Below are positions 1 to 11,342 of a stretch of DNA of 64,000 nt, piece by piece. The stretch comes from Siphonodentalium dalli. Lineage: Eukaryota; Mollusca; Scaphopoda; Gadilida; Siphonodentaliidae. The stretch lies in the NCBI GenBank assembly GCA_032622095.1, contig CP136063.1, positions 80,519,980 through 80,583,979 of the forward strand, given 5' to 3'. The notes beneath the pieces are model-generated. The model did not search any database, had not been told where the DNA came from, and worked only from the letters and a program-made list of their open reading frames with translations. The translations under genes were made by a program, and so were the position numbers. Numbering within the stretch: the stretch's first letter is position 1; the number at the start of each line of letters is the position of its first letter.

Positions 1-1297
1 GACATTTGCAGAATGAGGTCCCTAGAGGGTGAACTTAGTGTCACCAAATTCACTCTTTGGGGCCCTCATTCTGCTTAGGCCTCAACTGTTATGGAGGCCT
101 AGGATTAGAGTAAAAGTTCCCCAGTTAAAGTTGGTGATGTTCACCCATAAGTCACCTTGATTATCCATTTTATCTTCTACAAATTAGTGGATATAGAAAC
201 TGAACAGAAGGAAAAAAGTAACAATGTTAATTTGAGACTATAGATACTTCCCAGAAGATGAGTCCTAAGCAGAATGAGGTCCTAGCGGATGAATTTGGTG
301 ATGTTAGCCCAGTGTGGGGTAGCATCACTAAATTCACCATCTGGGGACCTCATTCTGCATATTAGTCTGGCTGACAAACTAAATCGTTGGAAAGAGACCT
401 TCGTCTAATAACATATCCAAAATCCGCTTTGGGGAAAATGTTCTACAGTGCCTTGAATAGAGGTGGGATCTGATGTAAATTATGAAGGTAATTATACGAT
501 ATGTTGTGGCATAGGAATTATGCAGTTTTACACGCATCTGTGAAATGAGCGAATATAGTGTCAGGGACAGAAAATAATACAATCACAGGCATGAAATGGC
601 TGCCAAAATGGCCACAACTCCCAAGATATGCCATGGCGAAAGCAACATATTGGATAACCACATGGGAGTGGAAATATGAATTGTTAATATAAAAGTCTGT
701 TGTTAAGTATTTTTAAAGATACACCGCTCATGAATACAGATCCATCTGAAGGATTTATCGGTCACTGCAATGCAAGTCAAACCCAATGATTTACGTCTTT
801 AAAGTTTGGGTTTTCTGCTAATCCAACATCCAACTGTCTGGCCAAAATATAGAAATGTTGGGCATGCAACACACAAAGTAATGTTTAGCCATGCACTGCA
901 TGGTAGTTTCATTTGGCATTGTGATTAATTATTGAATGTAAGGCAGAAATTGAAGTGCATACCCTTGTGGTATAAAGACTAGTTACATTTCTGGAATTTT
1001 ATTCACTCTCCGTGTGAACATACCACACACATATGTCCCAATGCTTATCATACTGCAAAATAACACTCATCTCTTGAATAGATTAGCGCCATATCTCACC
1101 AGATCAAAGAGAAGGTACATCTTACAGTTCATTTAAGACTAATTTTCATGCTGCTACCAAACCGGTTTATTAGTAGACAATTTTGTTCTAATTACTTCAG
1201 TCGTCACTTTACTATGCTAGCCCACTGAGTGGTATAATGTCACTAAATTCACCCTCTGGGAACCTCATTCTGCAAATAACACACTATTTCAATGCTT
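1..1297. mobile_element. Palindromic-ended element, copy in unit 1
   Basis: Contains two hairpins, 8-74 and 269-358, each starting GCAGAATGAGGTCC and ending in its reverse complement. A half-copy at 1214-1297 resembles the right end of the complete MITE at 51735-51978, including the tail CTATTTCAATGCTTG. The matching left end lies just before the unit boundary (13637-13656 in the next copy), so the whole element is about 1.3 kb and spans the unit junction. No transposase frame is seen. Equivalent copies are listed separately. Confidence 0.6.
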
Positions 1298-1990
1298 GTT
1301 TTATTAGCTTCATCAAATGAGGGTAGTTTGCATACCAATGTTCCAAATAAATGTGCCTTTCGAGACCATTATAACTGTTGATTTGTAATTATGGGATCGA
1401 TAAATTGTCCGGAATGTGCATAAACATACTAGTAGTTGGCCTACACTGGCGATTCCACAAGGGTGAATCCTATCCAGTCTGAAATGGTTAATGTTATGCC
1501 TGTTCTGTTGTCCCTCTTCTGCATATTTGTCAATTCATAAACAAACATGACATCTTAGATTGAGTTAGAAGTAAAATCCCATGCTCGATCCAGGTATATT
1601 TGACATCATACATTTGGTATCAATAATAATCATGCAAATTGTTTGTCATGTACGCCTGGCATCAAAACGTATTTTGTATCTTGCATCAATGGGGAAATAA
1701 GAAACATCTCCCAGCGATTTTTGTCAACAAAACATCAGTACTCAAGTGTCTGGCAGAGGGAGTAAATAAATGTCCAGACCAAAATAAGCAACATGCAGGG
1801 GGAACTTTTAGATTAAATTAATACAAGTTTATTTGGAACACTAGAGTATACCACTCGATTCTGACACTGAAGCTCAACTTTGGGAGGAGTTTATTTTTTG
1901 CTGAGCAATGAATAGAATAATAAAGAAGGAAAGCCAATAAATTACAGTAAAGGTCTTCTATTGTGTAGATGAAATTATTTCCATTTCAAA
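1298..1990. other. AT-rich stretch, nothing recognised
   Basis: No gene, RNA or clear repeat is visible here. A 60-codon frame at 1639-1821 has no recognisable protein features. The same stretch recurs at 14953-15645, 28612-29304 and 42271-42967. The last copy has a 4-bp duplication (GTAG) near 42568. Confidence 0.5.
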
Positions 1991-3130
1991 CATTTCATCA
2001 ATAAATATGGGCTGCAGGGTGTGCAGATGGATTAAAATTTGAAATCCAAAATAACTGCTGGCCGCCATGTTTTGTAATGAATTTTGGAAATAATTGATGG
2101 CTCCAATCTAGAGGTCACCCCAAAGAAATTTGGTGACGTTTAGATGAGGGGTGTGGCCTGTAGGGTGTGCCAAATTATTTAGTCGGGCAAAGAGTAAAAT
2201 CCAAGATGGCCACTGGCAGTCATGTTTTTTAAACAAATTTTGGAAATAATCAATGGCTCCCATCCAGAGGTCACCCCGAATATCCATACGGCGATTGGTG
2301 ACGATTATATGAGGGATGTGTCCTGTAGGGTGTGCCGAAGGATTTATTCATGCAAAGAGCCTAGTCCAAAATGGCCACTGGCAGCCATGTTTTTCTACAA
2401 ATTTCGGAAATCACCATGAAGATCCATATAAAGTTTGGTGATGATCGGATGAGGGATACGGTCTGTAGAGTGTACTAAAGGATTTAGTCATGCAATGATT
2501 AAAATCCAATATGGCTGCCTGTTTTTCATCGAAAATTGTTCAAATTCGATGGCTCCCATCTAGAAGTGATCCTAAACATGCCTGTAAATTTTAAAAACAA
2601 TTCTTCAATAAATGCAGGCTGCAGGATGTGCCAATGGATTAAAATTTGAAATCCAATATGGCTGCTGGTGGCCATGTTTTTTAATGAATTTCGGAAATAA
2701 TGGCTCCCATCTAGAGGTCACCCCAAAGATCCATATGAAGTTTGGTAGTGATTAGATTAGGGATGTGGTCTATAGGGTGTGCCAAAGGATTTAGTCAATT
2801 TTCGTTAAAACATAATTATGGCTGGTGGCCATGTTTTTAAAACAAATTTCAGAGATGATCGATGGCTCCCATCTAGAGGTCACCCGAAAGATCCGTAGTA
2901 AAATCCAAGATGGCTGCCGGCAGCCATGTTTTTAACGAAAATCACTAAAATTTGAGAGCTCCCATCTAGAGTTGATCCTAAACATGCCTGTAAATTTTCA
3001 AAACATTTCTCCGATAAATGTGGGCTGCAGGGTGTGCCGATGAATTCAAATTTGAAATCACCCCGAAGATCCATATAACGTTTGTTGATGATCGGATGAG
3101 GGATGCGGCATGTACGTAGGGTGAGCCAAA
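1991..3130. repeat. Degenerate tandem repeat block, unit 1
   Basis: About six diverged units sharing the phrase ATGGCTCCCATCTAGAGGTC (near 2097, 2252, 2550, 2702, 2861 and 2957) and a preceding GCAGCCATGTTTTT phrase. Spacing is irregular, between about 95 and 300 bp. A perfect 18-bp palindrome, ATGGCTGCCGGCAGCCAT, sits at 2910-2927. A reverse-complement relative occurs at 63300-63480, so this is a dispersed genomic family and not unique to this array. Short open frames here look accidental. Confidence 0.75.
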
Positions 3131-3491
3131 GGAAATTGTTGAAGGACAGTCAACAGATGCCAACCCACGGCAATAGCACAAACTTTACAAGGTGAAGTTG
3201 AGCTAAAAGGAAGAAAGACAAACAACAATTTTATTAATCATATTTAATGATTAATTTCACCACAAATATAAATGGTATGTATAGTATACAACCATTTCAT
3301 GACAATAGACAGATATGAGCTGAATTTCTACATAAATACAAAAGGTCCAGCCTGAAATGTTCTCAATCAATTAGACATCAGTTAATCAGGTTTTGACATT
3401 TTGGTAGTATGATATACCAGTAACAAGGCACAACAAGAATTTAAAGAGAAATGAATTCTACAAAAGTGTGCATTAAATTGTCTCCCTATGG

Positions 3492-3566
3492 AAGACTAGC
3501 ATATATAAGAGAATGCACTGGCACAGTAATGCTGCACCAGCGCTGCTTCTCTCTGGAAAGGGTTAA
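3492..3566. mobile_element. Right-end fragment of a TTAA-type MITE
   Basis: Carries one hairpin arm, ATATATAAGAGAATGCACTGG, shortened here to GAATGCACTGGCACAG, and ends GGAAAGGGTTAA. This resembles the right half of the piggyBac-like MITE at 50281-50623. The left half is missing. Equivalent positions are 17147-17221, 30806-30880 and 44469-44543. The surrounding 3131-4001 is AT-rich with a run of 14 T near 3619 and shows no gene. Confidence 0.5.
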
Positions 3567-4001
3567 TGTTAAAGATGGACAATACTCTTTTGGGCTATAG
3601 TTACTATAACAATACCTATTTTTTTTTTTTTTATCAAATAATGGTAAATTTTTATATATTGGTGGCACTCAATATAAATGCTTGCCAGACGGTGTACACT
3701 ACATTTTACACCAGCCACTATGACAAGAAACTATTTTCTCAGAAAGTAACCACGTTTGGTGCTCCATTGATAAAAAAAAAACGCACTGGTTTTCGGGTGC
3801 CTATTCAACTTATGCTTAATATTTAATAAATTAGAATATGATTTCAAAGTATTTGGAGTATTTTGGAGTTGCAGCCCAAACAGATAAAGTAGCTTCGGAC
3901 AAGTCAGTTGTGTACATTGCATTGAAATTAGATTACAGACAGCAACACCAAGGCTTTCAGGTGACTGCGATGTATCTGTTACTTGTATCCGTTATCACAT
4001 A

Positions 4002-4327
4002 TTCTATTTTCAATGCAACGTAAAGAGTAACATAAACCTTATATGGCGTGCATCATTACTTTTTTGTTTTCAATCGATAAAAGATGTAATGGTGTCTGTC
4101 TTCGAAGCGAAGTAAAATGAACTTGAATTCATGCCAATAAAGTGTTAGTTGTTTGGATTTTGGATTCTATTTTCAACACAACGTAAAGAGTAACACATTC
4201 CTTATATGGCGTGCATCATAACTTTTTTGTTTTCAATCGATAAAAGATGTAATGGTGTCTGTCTTCGAAGCGAAGTAAAATCAACCTTGTATTTATGTCA
4301 ATAAAGTGTGCTGTTTGGATTTTACAG
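4002..4327. repeat. 163-bp tandem duplication
   Basis: Two adjacent copies (from 4002 and from 4165) share TTCTATTTTCAA, TTATATGGCGTGCATCAT, AATCGATAAAAGATGTAATG and the small palindrome CTTCGAAGCGAAG. Each includes CAATAAAGTGT, which contains a poly(A)-signal-like AATAAA, but no upstream gene is seen. Equivalents are at 17657-17982, 31316-31641 and about 44979-45304. Confidence 0.8.
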
Positions 4328-5071
4328 GTTTTACATTTTCGAACAATTAATTTATTACAGATAGATTTATTTGTAATATTACATTTATTCCAATATTGAC
4401 GTTATAAGTTATAGCGCAATGTACGTGCCTGTGTGAATTGCTTTAACACATGCAACAGTTCGTGCCAATGCAACATATGGACCAACGCAACATGCACAAC
4501 AGACCCGTCTGAACACTCCGTTAATCATCTTTCTGCAAGTATTTTATTATCTTGGAGTAATACTAGTATGTGGAAACTTGAATCATATGAGAAAAAAAGA
4601 TAATGAAATTGTTTATTAAAGAAACAAATATGTTTTAGGTGAAGACTTGGTTAATGTAACCAGCAGATAGTATGGCAGATGAATACATACATATATATAG
4701 GGAAAACAACACCAGTGAATTATTTATAAATGTATAGATGATCGAGTATATACAATGTATATATACAGTGCCACAGGTAATCAAGACAAGTCAGCATGTC
4801 TTCAGGCGATGTTATAGTTTCCTTTTACAAGAAGGAGCTGGTGACGAAACCCTTGATGAACTTCTGGAATTGCTTGTGGCTTCACTGTCTGAATGGTTCT
4901 GAAACAACAACAAAAAGTGATGAAAATGGGGGTGAAGATATTGAAGAATCTCCCAGGGGCGTGTCACGAAAGTCGAGAGATCCCACAAGACAGCCTGATA
5001 GATTTCGCTACTACTTCTGCAGCTTCTTCAGAGACTGGGTGGTTGTTAACAGTGCAGCATTAAAGATCCTG
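4328..5071. other. Unassigned AT-rich stretch with a doubtful ORF
   Basis: A 105-codon frame runs from 4796 to 5113, but its last codons run into the hairpin repeat at 5072. It has no recognised domain. Two other frames of the same stretch also look weakly protein-like, which may mark a decayed exon. I do not call a gene. Equivalents start at 17983 and 31642; unit 4 breaks off before the ORF. Confidence 0.3.
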
Positions 5072-5233
5072 TGCCAGTGCATTCTCTTATATATTCTTGT
5101 CTTGCATAGATAAGAGAATGCACTGGCTTACAAGGTCAAGGAAAATATTGTTAGGCCAATGTATTCTCTAATATATGTGAGGCTCCATATGGGAGACTCG
5201 TATAATGATGTATATATAAGAGAATGTATTGGC
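5072..5233. repeat. Two adjacent hairpin repeats
   Basis: Hairpin 5072-5127 starts GCCAGTGCATTCTCTTATAT and ends with its reverse complement. A second, more diverged hairpin follows at 5155-5233 (GGCCAATGTATTCTCTAATA and its complement). Both belong to the family found at 50311-50379 and 50447-50515. Equivalents are at 18727-18888 and 32386-32547. Confidence 0.8.
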
Positions 5234-6261
5234 ACAGGGTTTTCGCAAAATTTCAGGAGTCTCCAGTCATTGAAGTGCTAAATATTTCAGTTTCCCCTTG
5301 CGCTTATACTCAAGCTGAGTGCTAATTGGTTCATTACTGTTCCAGCGATCTGATTGGTTGAGATCGAGGATCAGTGTCGTAGATGCTGATGATCTAAAAG
5401 GGTGGGAGACTGTTTATTTTTAAAGATGCCAGCCCGATTTGACAGCCAAATCACATTATATAAAATATATGCCATATTATATACCAGTGAGAGCTTTCTG
5501 ATAAATGGCAACAAGCCATATTTCCGACTAAATCCTGAAAAATTGCCCATAATTCTGCTGTGGTTAAGGAGTCGATTATTTAGGGCATTACTGTACAACA
5601 ACATGTACATAACGGCTGTGATTACGTTGAATACATGTGCCTCATGCCAACGGCGTGGAATAAAATTCTTGACTATGATTGTTTGTACTGAGGCATAATT
5701 CCAATCAATGAGGAGTCTGGGAACATTCTGAAACTATTCTAATTGCTATATCAATACCTCATCACTGATAAATGAGTGTTTCCATAAGGAGTTTGGGGTA
5801 GGGGACCCCAAAAGCTGATGGGGAAGATTTGTCCATGCAACCAACTGTAAGTATCTAATATTAGTAACTCAGCCCATAACTTAATTAATCCAAATTCTGA
5901 ACATCTACAATAAGTAGATTCATCCAAGGAATCGCAACTGTGATTTTATGTTTGACAAAGTGAGATTTACATGGTCAGTACAAAATGGGGTAGCATCATG
6001 GCAATATGTTCTATTTGGCAAGGCAATGGCGGTGTAACTAGGCAGAATCGAACACCACTTTTAATGAAGTTCACTTTGATAACTTTCAGAATAAGGCAAT
6101 AATTATTGATGTGTGTATCCTTGAAAATTGGCAAATACAATTATTTTTGTTTATCACTCCCTGTTGGTTTTATTAGTGGGAAATACACAGCTGATGTAGG
6201 CATTACTCTGTTTCATGGAATGTGTCAGAGGGAAAATGTGGGCTAGGCGAAAGGGACTCGA
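5234..6261. other. No feature recognised
   Basis: AT-rich. A 98-codon frame at 5402-5698 has no domain or homologue that I recognise and lies in low-complexity context. Equivalents are 18889-19916 and 32548-33575. Confidence 0.4.
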
Positions 6262-7570
6262 ATAACGCAGCTGCACTAAAAAAGTGCCACGCCCACTTAT
6301 AACGCACGCTGCACTAATAAAGCGCCACGCCCACTTATAACGCACGCTGCACTAAACTAGTGCCACGCCCACTTATAACGCACGCTGCACTAAATTGGTG
6401 CCACGCCCACTTATAACGCATGCTGCACTAAAAACGTGCCACGCCCACTTATAACGCACGCCCACTTATAACGCATGCTGCACTCAAATAGTGCCACGCC
6501 CACTTATAACGCACGCTGCACTAAAAAAGTGCCACGCCCACTTATAACGAACGCTGCACTAAAATAGTTCCACGCCCACTTATAACGCACGCTGCACTAA
6601 AATAGTGCCAGGCCACTTATAACGCACGCTGTACTAAAATAGTGCCACGCCCACTTATAACGCACGCTGCACTAAATTAGTACCACGCCCACTTATAACG
6701 CACGCTGCACTAAATTAGTGCCACGCCCACTTATAACGCACGCTGCACTAAAAAAGTGACACGCCCACTTATAACGCACGGTGCACTAAAATAGTGCCAC
6801 GCCCACTTATAACGCACGCTGTACACAAATAGTGCCACGCCCACTTACAACGCACGGTGCACTAAACAGGTGTCACGCCCACTTATAACGGACGATGCAC
6901 TAAGAAAGTGCCACGCCCACTTATAACGCACGCTGCACTAAAAAAGTGCCACGCCCACTTATAACGCACGCTGCACTAAAATAGTGCCACGCCCACTTAT
7001 AACACACGCTGCACTAAAATAGTGCCACTTTCACTTATAACACACGCTGCACTAAAAAGTGCCACTTTCACTTATAACGCACGCTGCACTAAATTCGTGC
7101 CACGCACGCTGCACTAAAAAAGTGCCACGCCCACTTATAAAGCACGCTGCACTTAAAAAGTGCCACTTATAAAGCACGCTGCACTAAAAACAGTGCCACA
7201 CCTACTTATAAAGCACGCTGCACTAAAAACAGTGCCACGCCCACTTATAACACACACTGCACTAATAGTGCCACGCCCAAAGATAACACACACCGTAGTA
7301 ATAGTGCCACGCCCAAAGATAACACACACTGCATTAATAGTGTCACGCCCACAGATAACACACACTGCACTAATAGTGCCACGCCCACTTATAACACACT
7401 ACACTAATAGTGCCACGCCCACTTATAACACATTACACTAATAGTGTCACGCCCAAAGATAACACACACACACACTGCACTAATAGTGCTATATACGCCT
7501 ACTTATAACACATTGCACTAATAGTGTTACGCCCAAAGATAACACACTGCACTTATAGTGTCGCGCCCAT
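6262..7570. repeat. 37-bp minisatellite, unit 1
   Basis: About 35 head-to-tail units with a typical core GTGCCACGCCCACTTATAAC followed by GCACGCTGCACTAAAAAA. Where the spacer is AAATT, each unit forms the perfect inverted repeat GCACTAAATTAGTGC. The 3' third drifts to a shorter variant, CACACACTGCACTAATAGTG with CCCAAAGATAAC. It is GC-richer than its flanks and has no unique spacers, so it is not CRISPR-like. Frames crossing it are repeat artefacts. Confidence 0.95.
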
Positions 7571-7633
7571 AGAAAGCTGATTGTCGTTTTATCATTAAAT
7601 TATTCACAACTTCAAGAGAACCGTGTAGTTCGG

Positions 7634-8340
7634 AACCAAGGCTCTATCGAGTGCCAACTCGCCACCAGACAACTTGCAATCAGATCTGGAAAATCCAACA
7701 GCTGGTTCATTAAAGTCACCAATCTCACTGAAATGTATACCATCAACACATGACACAGTAGCACTACCTCCTCCAAACCAGTTATGGAAAACCATGGTTG
7801 ACAATACAGTAGATTCCCACTGGATGAAAATTCTTCAACAGGAAGCCATGGAAAAATCAACTCTATCGCATCTCAACATCCAACCATGGTTGCGTACATC
7901 AAATCCGGGACGCTTGCGGGTCGGAACCATTCGCCGCTACCAAGGCAACATACAAAATGAAAATGGCTACAGGCACCTACATTATCCAACGACAGAAAGC
8001 AAATTTACCTCTACCTGGAAACTAAGCGCGCGGCAAAGAACACGAAGACATGGTCAACTTTATCACATCATGCGACAGTCTCAATGAAGTCAGAATTCGA
8101 GTTATAAACGGAATTAAAGAAACCCTGAGCCAAGCTGGTCTGAACCTGTCTTTACAAAATCAACAACTCCTGAGATTAATACTCGACTGTTCAATATACA
8201 ATATCCCACATGACTGCATGCGGAAGATAGAAGATATATCCAGAGGTCTGTGCTGCCAACCTCACCAAGCCCGACTCCGAACCCTGGCTGCAAAGGAACC
8301 TGGTCCCAAAGCTCCGCATGTGGACCCCGGCAGTCAGTGA
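7634..8340 (+). pseudogene. Non-LTR retrotransposon (LINE) 3' coding tail, decayed
   Basis: Not recognisable as one frame, but three successive frames read like the C-terminal end of a LINE reverse-transcriptase polyprotein of the type common in molluscs. Frame 1 (about 7634-7753) includes CQLATRQLAIRS and WFIKVTNL and ends at a stop. Frame 2 (about 7765-7910) includes LWKTMVDNTVDSHW and STLSHLNIQPWL. Frame 3 (about 7938-8340) includes KMATGTYIIQ, then a stop near 8026, then HEDMVNFITSCDSLNEVR and ISRGLCCQPHQARL. The usual C-x2-C cysteine pair before HED is missing, so there is a deletion as well as two frameshifts. The element is inactive and has no 5' part. The family assignment rests on remembered family resemblance, not on a search. 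Confidence 0.65.
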
Positions 8341-9288
8341 CGGTCTCAACCCCGACCAGACACCTATTCATTAAATCTAAACATATTTACATGTACATAT
8401 ATCATAAAAATGTGAGACATGCTACAATACTCAGACTGCGCTCAAGAAGAAGTGGTCACGTCCACCCTAATGACGGTTCTCCTGACACAGGAGAAATTTA
8501 CAGAGAAGGTAAAGGTAAAGCATGTTAAACGTATAGCGACGCTGGGAAAGCTGGGCACAGCGTCACAAACATGGCTGTATCTGTATAGGTTACACAGGTG
8601 TAAATGTTTTCCATAGGCCTCAGTGCTAACGTTTTAGCCTATACTAATGGCAATATAAACATTGGGTCCAAAATTTTCTTTAAATCTGAAAAATTGACAC
8701 TTTGGGAAACTTTTTGCACAAAAAAATCAGGTACGACAGGCAGGGAATTCGCCTTTAAATCTTGTGTTTTCCTAACTAGTGTCAGAACCGCATAAAAAAA
8801 TACTGTAATATTTTAGACCACAACAAATAATTCAAACTTCACTACAGAGGGTTAATTCCTGTGCCAAAAAGCACACAAGGCTATTGACCAATCAGGGCCC
8901 AGTGTCTATTTTATTCTCTCCTATATATTCCTCCCGCATCCGCTAGAGGTCTCTCCGAACCTTATTTACACAAGTGTAACCTTCAGCACTGGAACCTCTC
9001 GCCTGTGTTTGCGCTGTATAATCTCAAACCAAAACGTATTTTAATTATCCATACATCGATATGTCTAAGTGAGCGAACCAATATCCGCATGATATGAGCT
9101 TTTTCAGCTCTACAAACTCATACCATCCTCTGACGAAAAGGGCTTTTATTTATGTATATCAGGACCTTGTGTGAGATAACCCGGAATCAAAACATATTAA
9201 TAAACGCAACTTTCGCCTTTACTAATACCTTTAATAGCAACCACAACGCGCCGCAGGCGCGTTGTTGCTTTTCAAGTTTAGTCGTGAA
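8341..9288. other. No gene seen; possible upstream promoter region
   Basis: Includes CCAATCAGGG (8889) followed by TCTCCTATATATTCC (8918), a CCAAT-box and TATA-like pair about 30 bp apart, and the perfect inverted repeat AACGCGCCGCAGGCGCGTT near 9245. No coding frame is convincing. Equivalents are 21996-22943 and 35655-36602. Confidence 0.3.
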
Positions 9289-9609
9289 TGACGTCATTAA
9301 TTTTTACAATACCATGAAACAGCATTTCGACGCGATGAAAATCCGGACAAGAAAAATGGGTTAAAAATCACGTGACTTCCGCTTCGCTTTCGCATAGAAT
9401 CATGGGAACAATAATATCCCAAAAAGAAACGGTGACACAGAATCGGAAGTGGACCAACGGGATGGTTATCAAATTAACAACTTTAGTTTTTCTGAACAAT
9501 TCCTACGTGATTTTGGCCTATAGATTAGTTTCGTTTGACCAATTTCGTTGGTTAGCTGAATAAAATCAGCGAAGACGTCATGACATGGTCCATGACGTCA
9601 TTTGCGTCA
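9289..9609. promoter_or_regulatory. CRE-rich candidate promoter, unit 1
   Basis: Two perfect CRE palindromes TGACGTCA (9289-9296 and 9593-9600), a GACGTCA (9574-9580) and a TGCGTCA (9603-9609) lie within 320 bp. With them are a CACGTG E-box and an ETS-like ACTTCCG near 9370. CRE, E-box and ETS motifs clustered in this way are typical of CpG-containing animal promoters. It lies about 1.75 kb upstream of the splice acceptor of the zinc-finger coding exon on the same strand, so it is a plausible promoter for that gene's unseen 5' exon. No transcription start can be assigned. Equivalents are at 22944-23264 and 36603-36923. Confidence 0.4.
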
Positions 9610-10249
9610 TTTGGTGTTGTGGGCTAGAATCCAGAAAAAATTGGTCTCCGCAGGAAACACTGATTTCACATCAGTATACTAGACTTGGTTGCATTTATAA
9701 CCGTTTTCGCAAAAGATATATGCGAAAATAGCACAAGCAAACGTGCCTGCTTCTTAATCAAATTACCACAGTTGAATAGCCAAGGATGTACCCTTTCCAA
9801 CAATGTATAGCACGACATCGTGTGTTGCGCCGATGTTTACTTATGGTGTTTTGTAATAACGATCCCGCCTTAGCTGCGTGTAATTTTCCTCCGGACAAAT
9901 TGCTCAGCGAAAAATCCCCCTAATAGGCGGACAACACATTCAATAAGTTCCCGCCTCGCAACGATTTGGCCTCACAGACATATCAGCGGCTTATCAATTC
10001 CTTCGAGATAAATGATTGAACCAATCTACCCTAACAAGGGGGATTTTTTCACGGTTGTATGTCGCGCGAATAGTATTGGCTGGCTGCCAGGTATTCACAC
10101 TCAACATCGGAACGCGGCTTATTATTTGAAATCATTTGTGAGCAGTGGTGGCGGAGAGGAAGTCAAATTATATGTCCATCATAACATGGGTCGCCTTCGT
10201 TGGTGAATGTGGAATTAAGCCTCAACCAAATTTGTTGTCAAGTTGATGT
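9610..10249. other. Likely first intron, no feature recognised
   Basis: No domain-bearing frame is seen. A 64-codon frame at 10012-10206 is unassigned. A 5' non-coding exon of the zinc-finger gene could lie here or just upstream, but I cannot place it. Equivalents are 23265-23904 and 36924-37563. Confidence 0.3.
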
Positions 10250-11270
10250 GGGGGGTTTATATGACCTTGACCTTGACCATAAAATGACCTTGACCTCTGT
10301 TGAAAGACATCTCACTTAAAGGGCCATTTTGCTAGATATGTGTTGCGATGTACGCGCTAATGTCAATATTCAGAGGCCTTTTATAGCTATCCTTTAGAAA
10401 TATACCGGTATCGAGGCTCCTACATACTCGAGTCTGTATCTGACGAACAGAAACATGGGAGTACGATATCAATTTAAACTTGACCTCCACAAAGAATTTA
10501 TTATATATTTGAAGAAAGTTTGTGGTCTGTGCGTGTGGGTGTGTGTGTATGTATGTGTGTGTGTGTGTGTGTTTCCGCGATGGAATCGGAAACGGCTAAC
10601 CGATTTTGATGAAACTTGGTACGGGTATGTAGTTTGACCTGAGGACTAACATGGGTATATCCGTTTGCCCGTGCGGCGTGACCTTGACCTTCAAATGACC
10701 TTGAACTCAAGTTCTCCGCTGAGCCGATTTTCACCAAATTTGGTATGTGGGGGTAGTTTCAGGCGCTGAGCAATTTCGTCACACCCGGATGCCTGTGCGG
10801 CGTGAAATTGATATTTTAAATGACATTGAACTGTATCTGGGTATCCACTGGGCCGATTTCCACCATTTTTTGGGGGTGTTGGTGTAGATGGGGATGCCAA
10901 CAAATTTCGTCTCACCCACATGCCCGTCAGACAGGTACCCAGCTAAAACCTAATGTATAGTTTGTGACTTTTGTCTGTTAGCTATGGCCGGGAAAACTTC
11001 CGGACGGATTTCGACGAAACTTGATACCTAAGTGTACGTTTGTCCGGGAAGTGTTTTGGACGGGTCAAAGTGTGATGCTTGATCTTCAAAATGGTCGATT
11101 CAAGATCAAATCAGGTATTAGTGGCGGATTTCGACGATATTCGATAGCTAGGGATACTTTTGTCCGGGCAGTGTTTTGGACGGCTTAACTCGTAACCCCG
11201 ACCTGACATTGACATTCAAAACGGTAAATTCAAGGTCAAATCTGGTCAAATTTCGCATAACTAGATCCGA
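10250..11270. repeat. 120-129 bp satellite-like repeat with TGACCTTGACC motifs, unit 1
   Basis: Begins with TGACCTTGACCTTGACC (about 10263) and TGACCTTGACC (about 10285), followed by a GT-rich microsatellite (10532-10571). Three units start with CCGATTT at 10600, 10724 and 10853. Two related units start with GGATTTCGACGA near 11006 and 11126. TCAAGGTCA, the complement of TGACCTTGA, is the known half-site for NR5A/ERR-type nuclear receptors, so the block could act on the neighbouring gene. It could equally be ordinary dispersed satellite. Confidence 0.75.
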
Positions 11271-11320
11271 CGAAGCACCGCGTGTGGTTGCCCCGTTACG
11301 TGTCACGTACGATCATATTA

Positions 11321-11342
11321 ATTCTCTCTTGTTGTATTTCAG
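11321..11342 (+). other. 3' splice acceptor before the zinc-finger exon, unit 1
   Basis: A pyrimidine-rich tract, TTCTCTCTTGTTGTATTTCAG, ends in AG at 11341-11342. The exon would start at 11343 with ATAGAGACAACTGG. This implies at least one upstream non-coding exon. Equivalents are at 24976-24997 and 38635-38656, unchanged. Confidence 0.6.

Noticed and set aside
2222-2419. 65-codon frame in the degenerate repeat block
   Set aside because: Falls in a non-coding dispersed repeat whose other copies do not keep the frame.
5402-5698. 98-codon frame in each unit
   Set aside because: AT-rich, no domain, no splice or start context, overlapping a frame of similar size on the other strand.
7160-7441. 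93-codon frame with repeated RPLITHTALIV-like residues
   Set aside because: Translation of the 37-bp minisatellite, not a gene.
6262-7570. CRISPR-like look of regular 37-bp repeats
   Set aside because: No unique spacers between repeats, no cas genes, and the context is animal nuclear DNA. It is a minisatellite.
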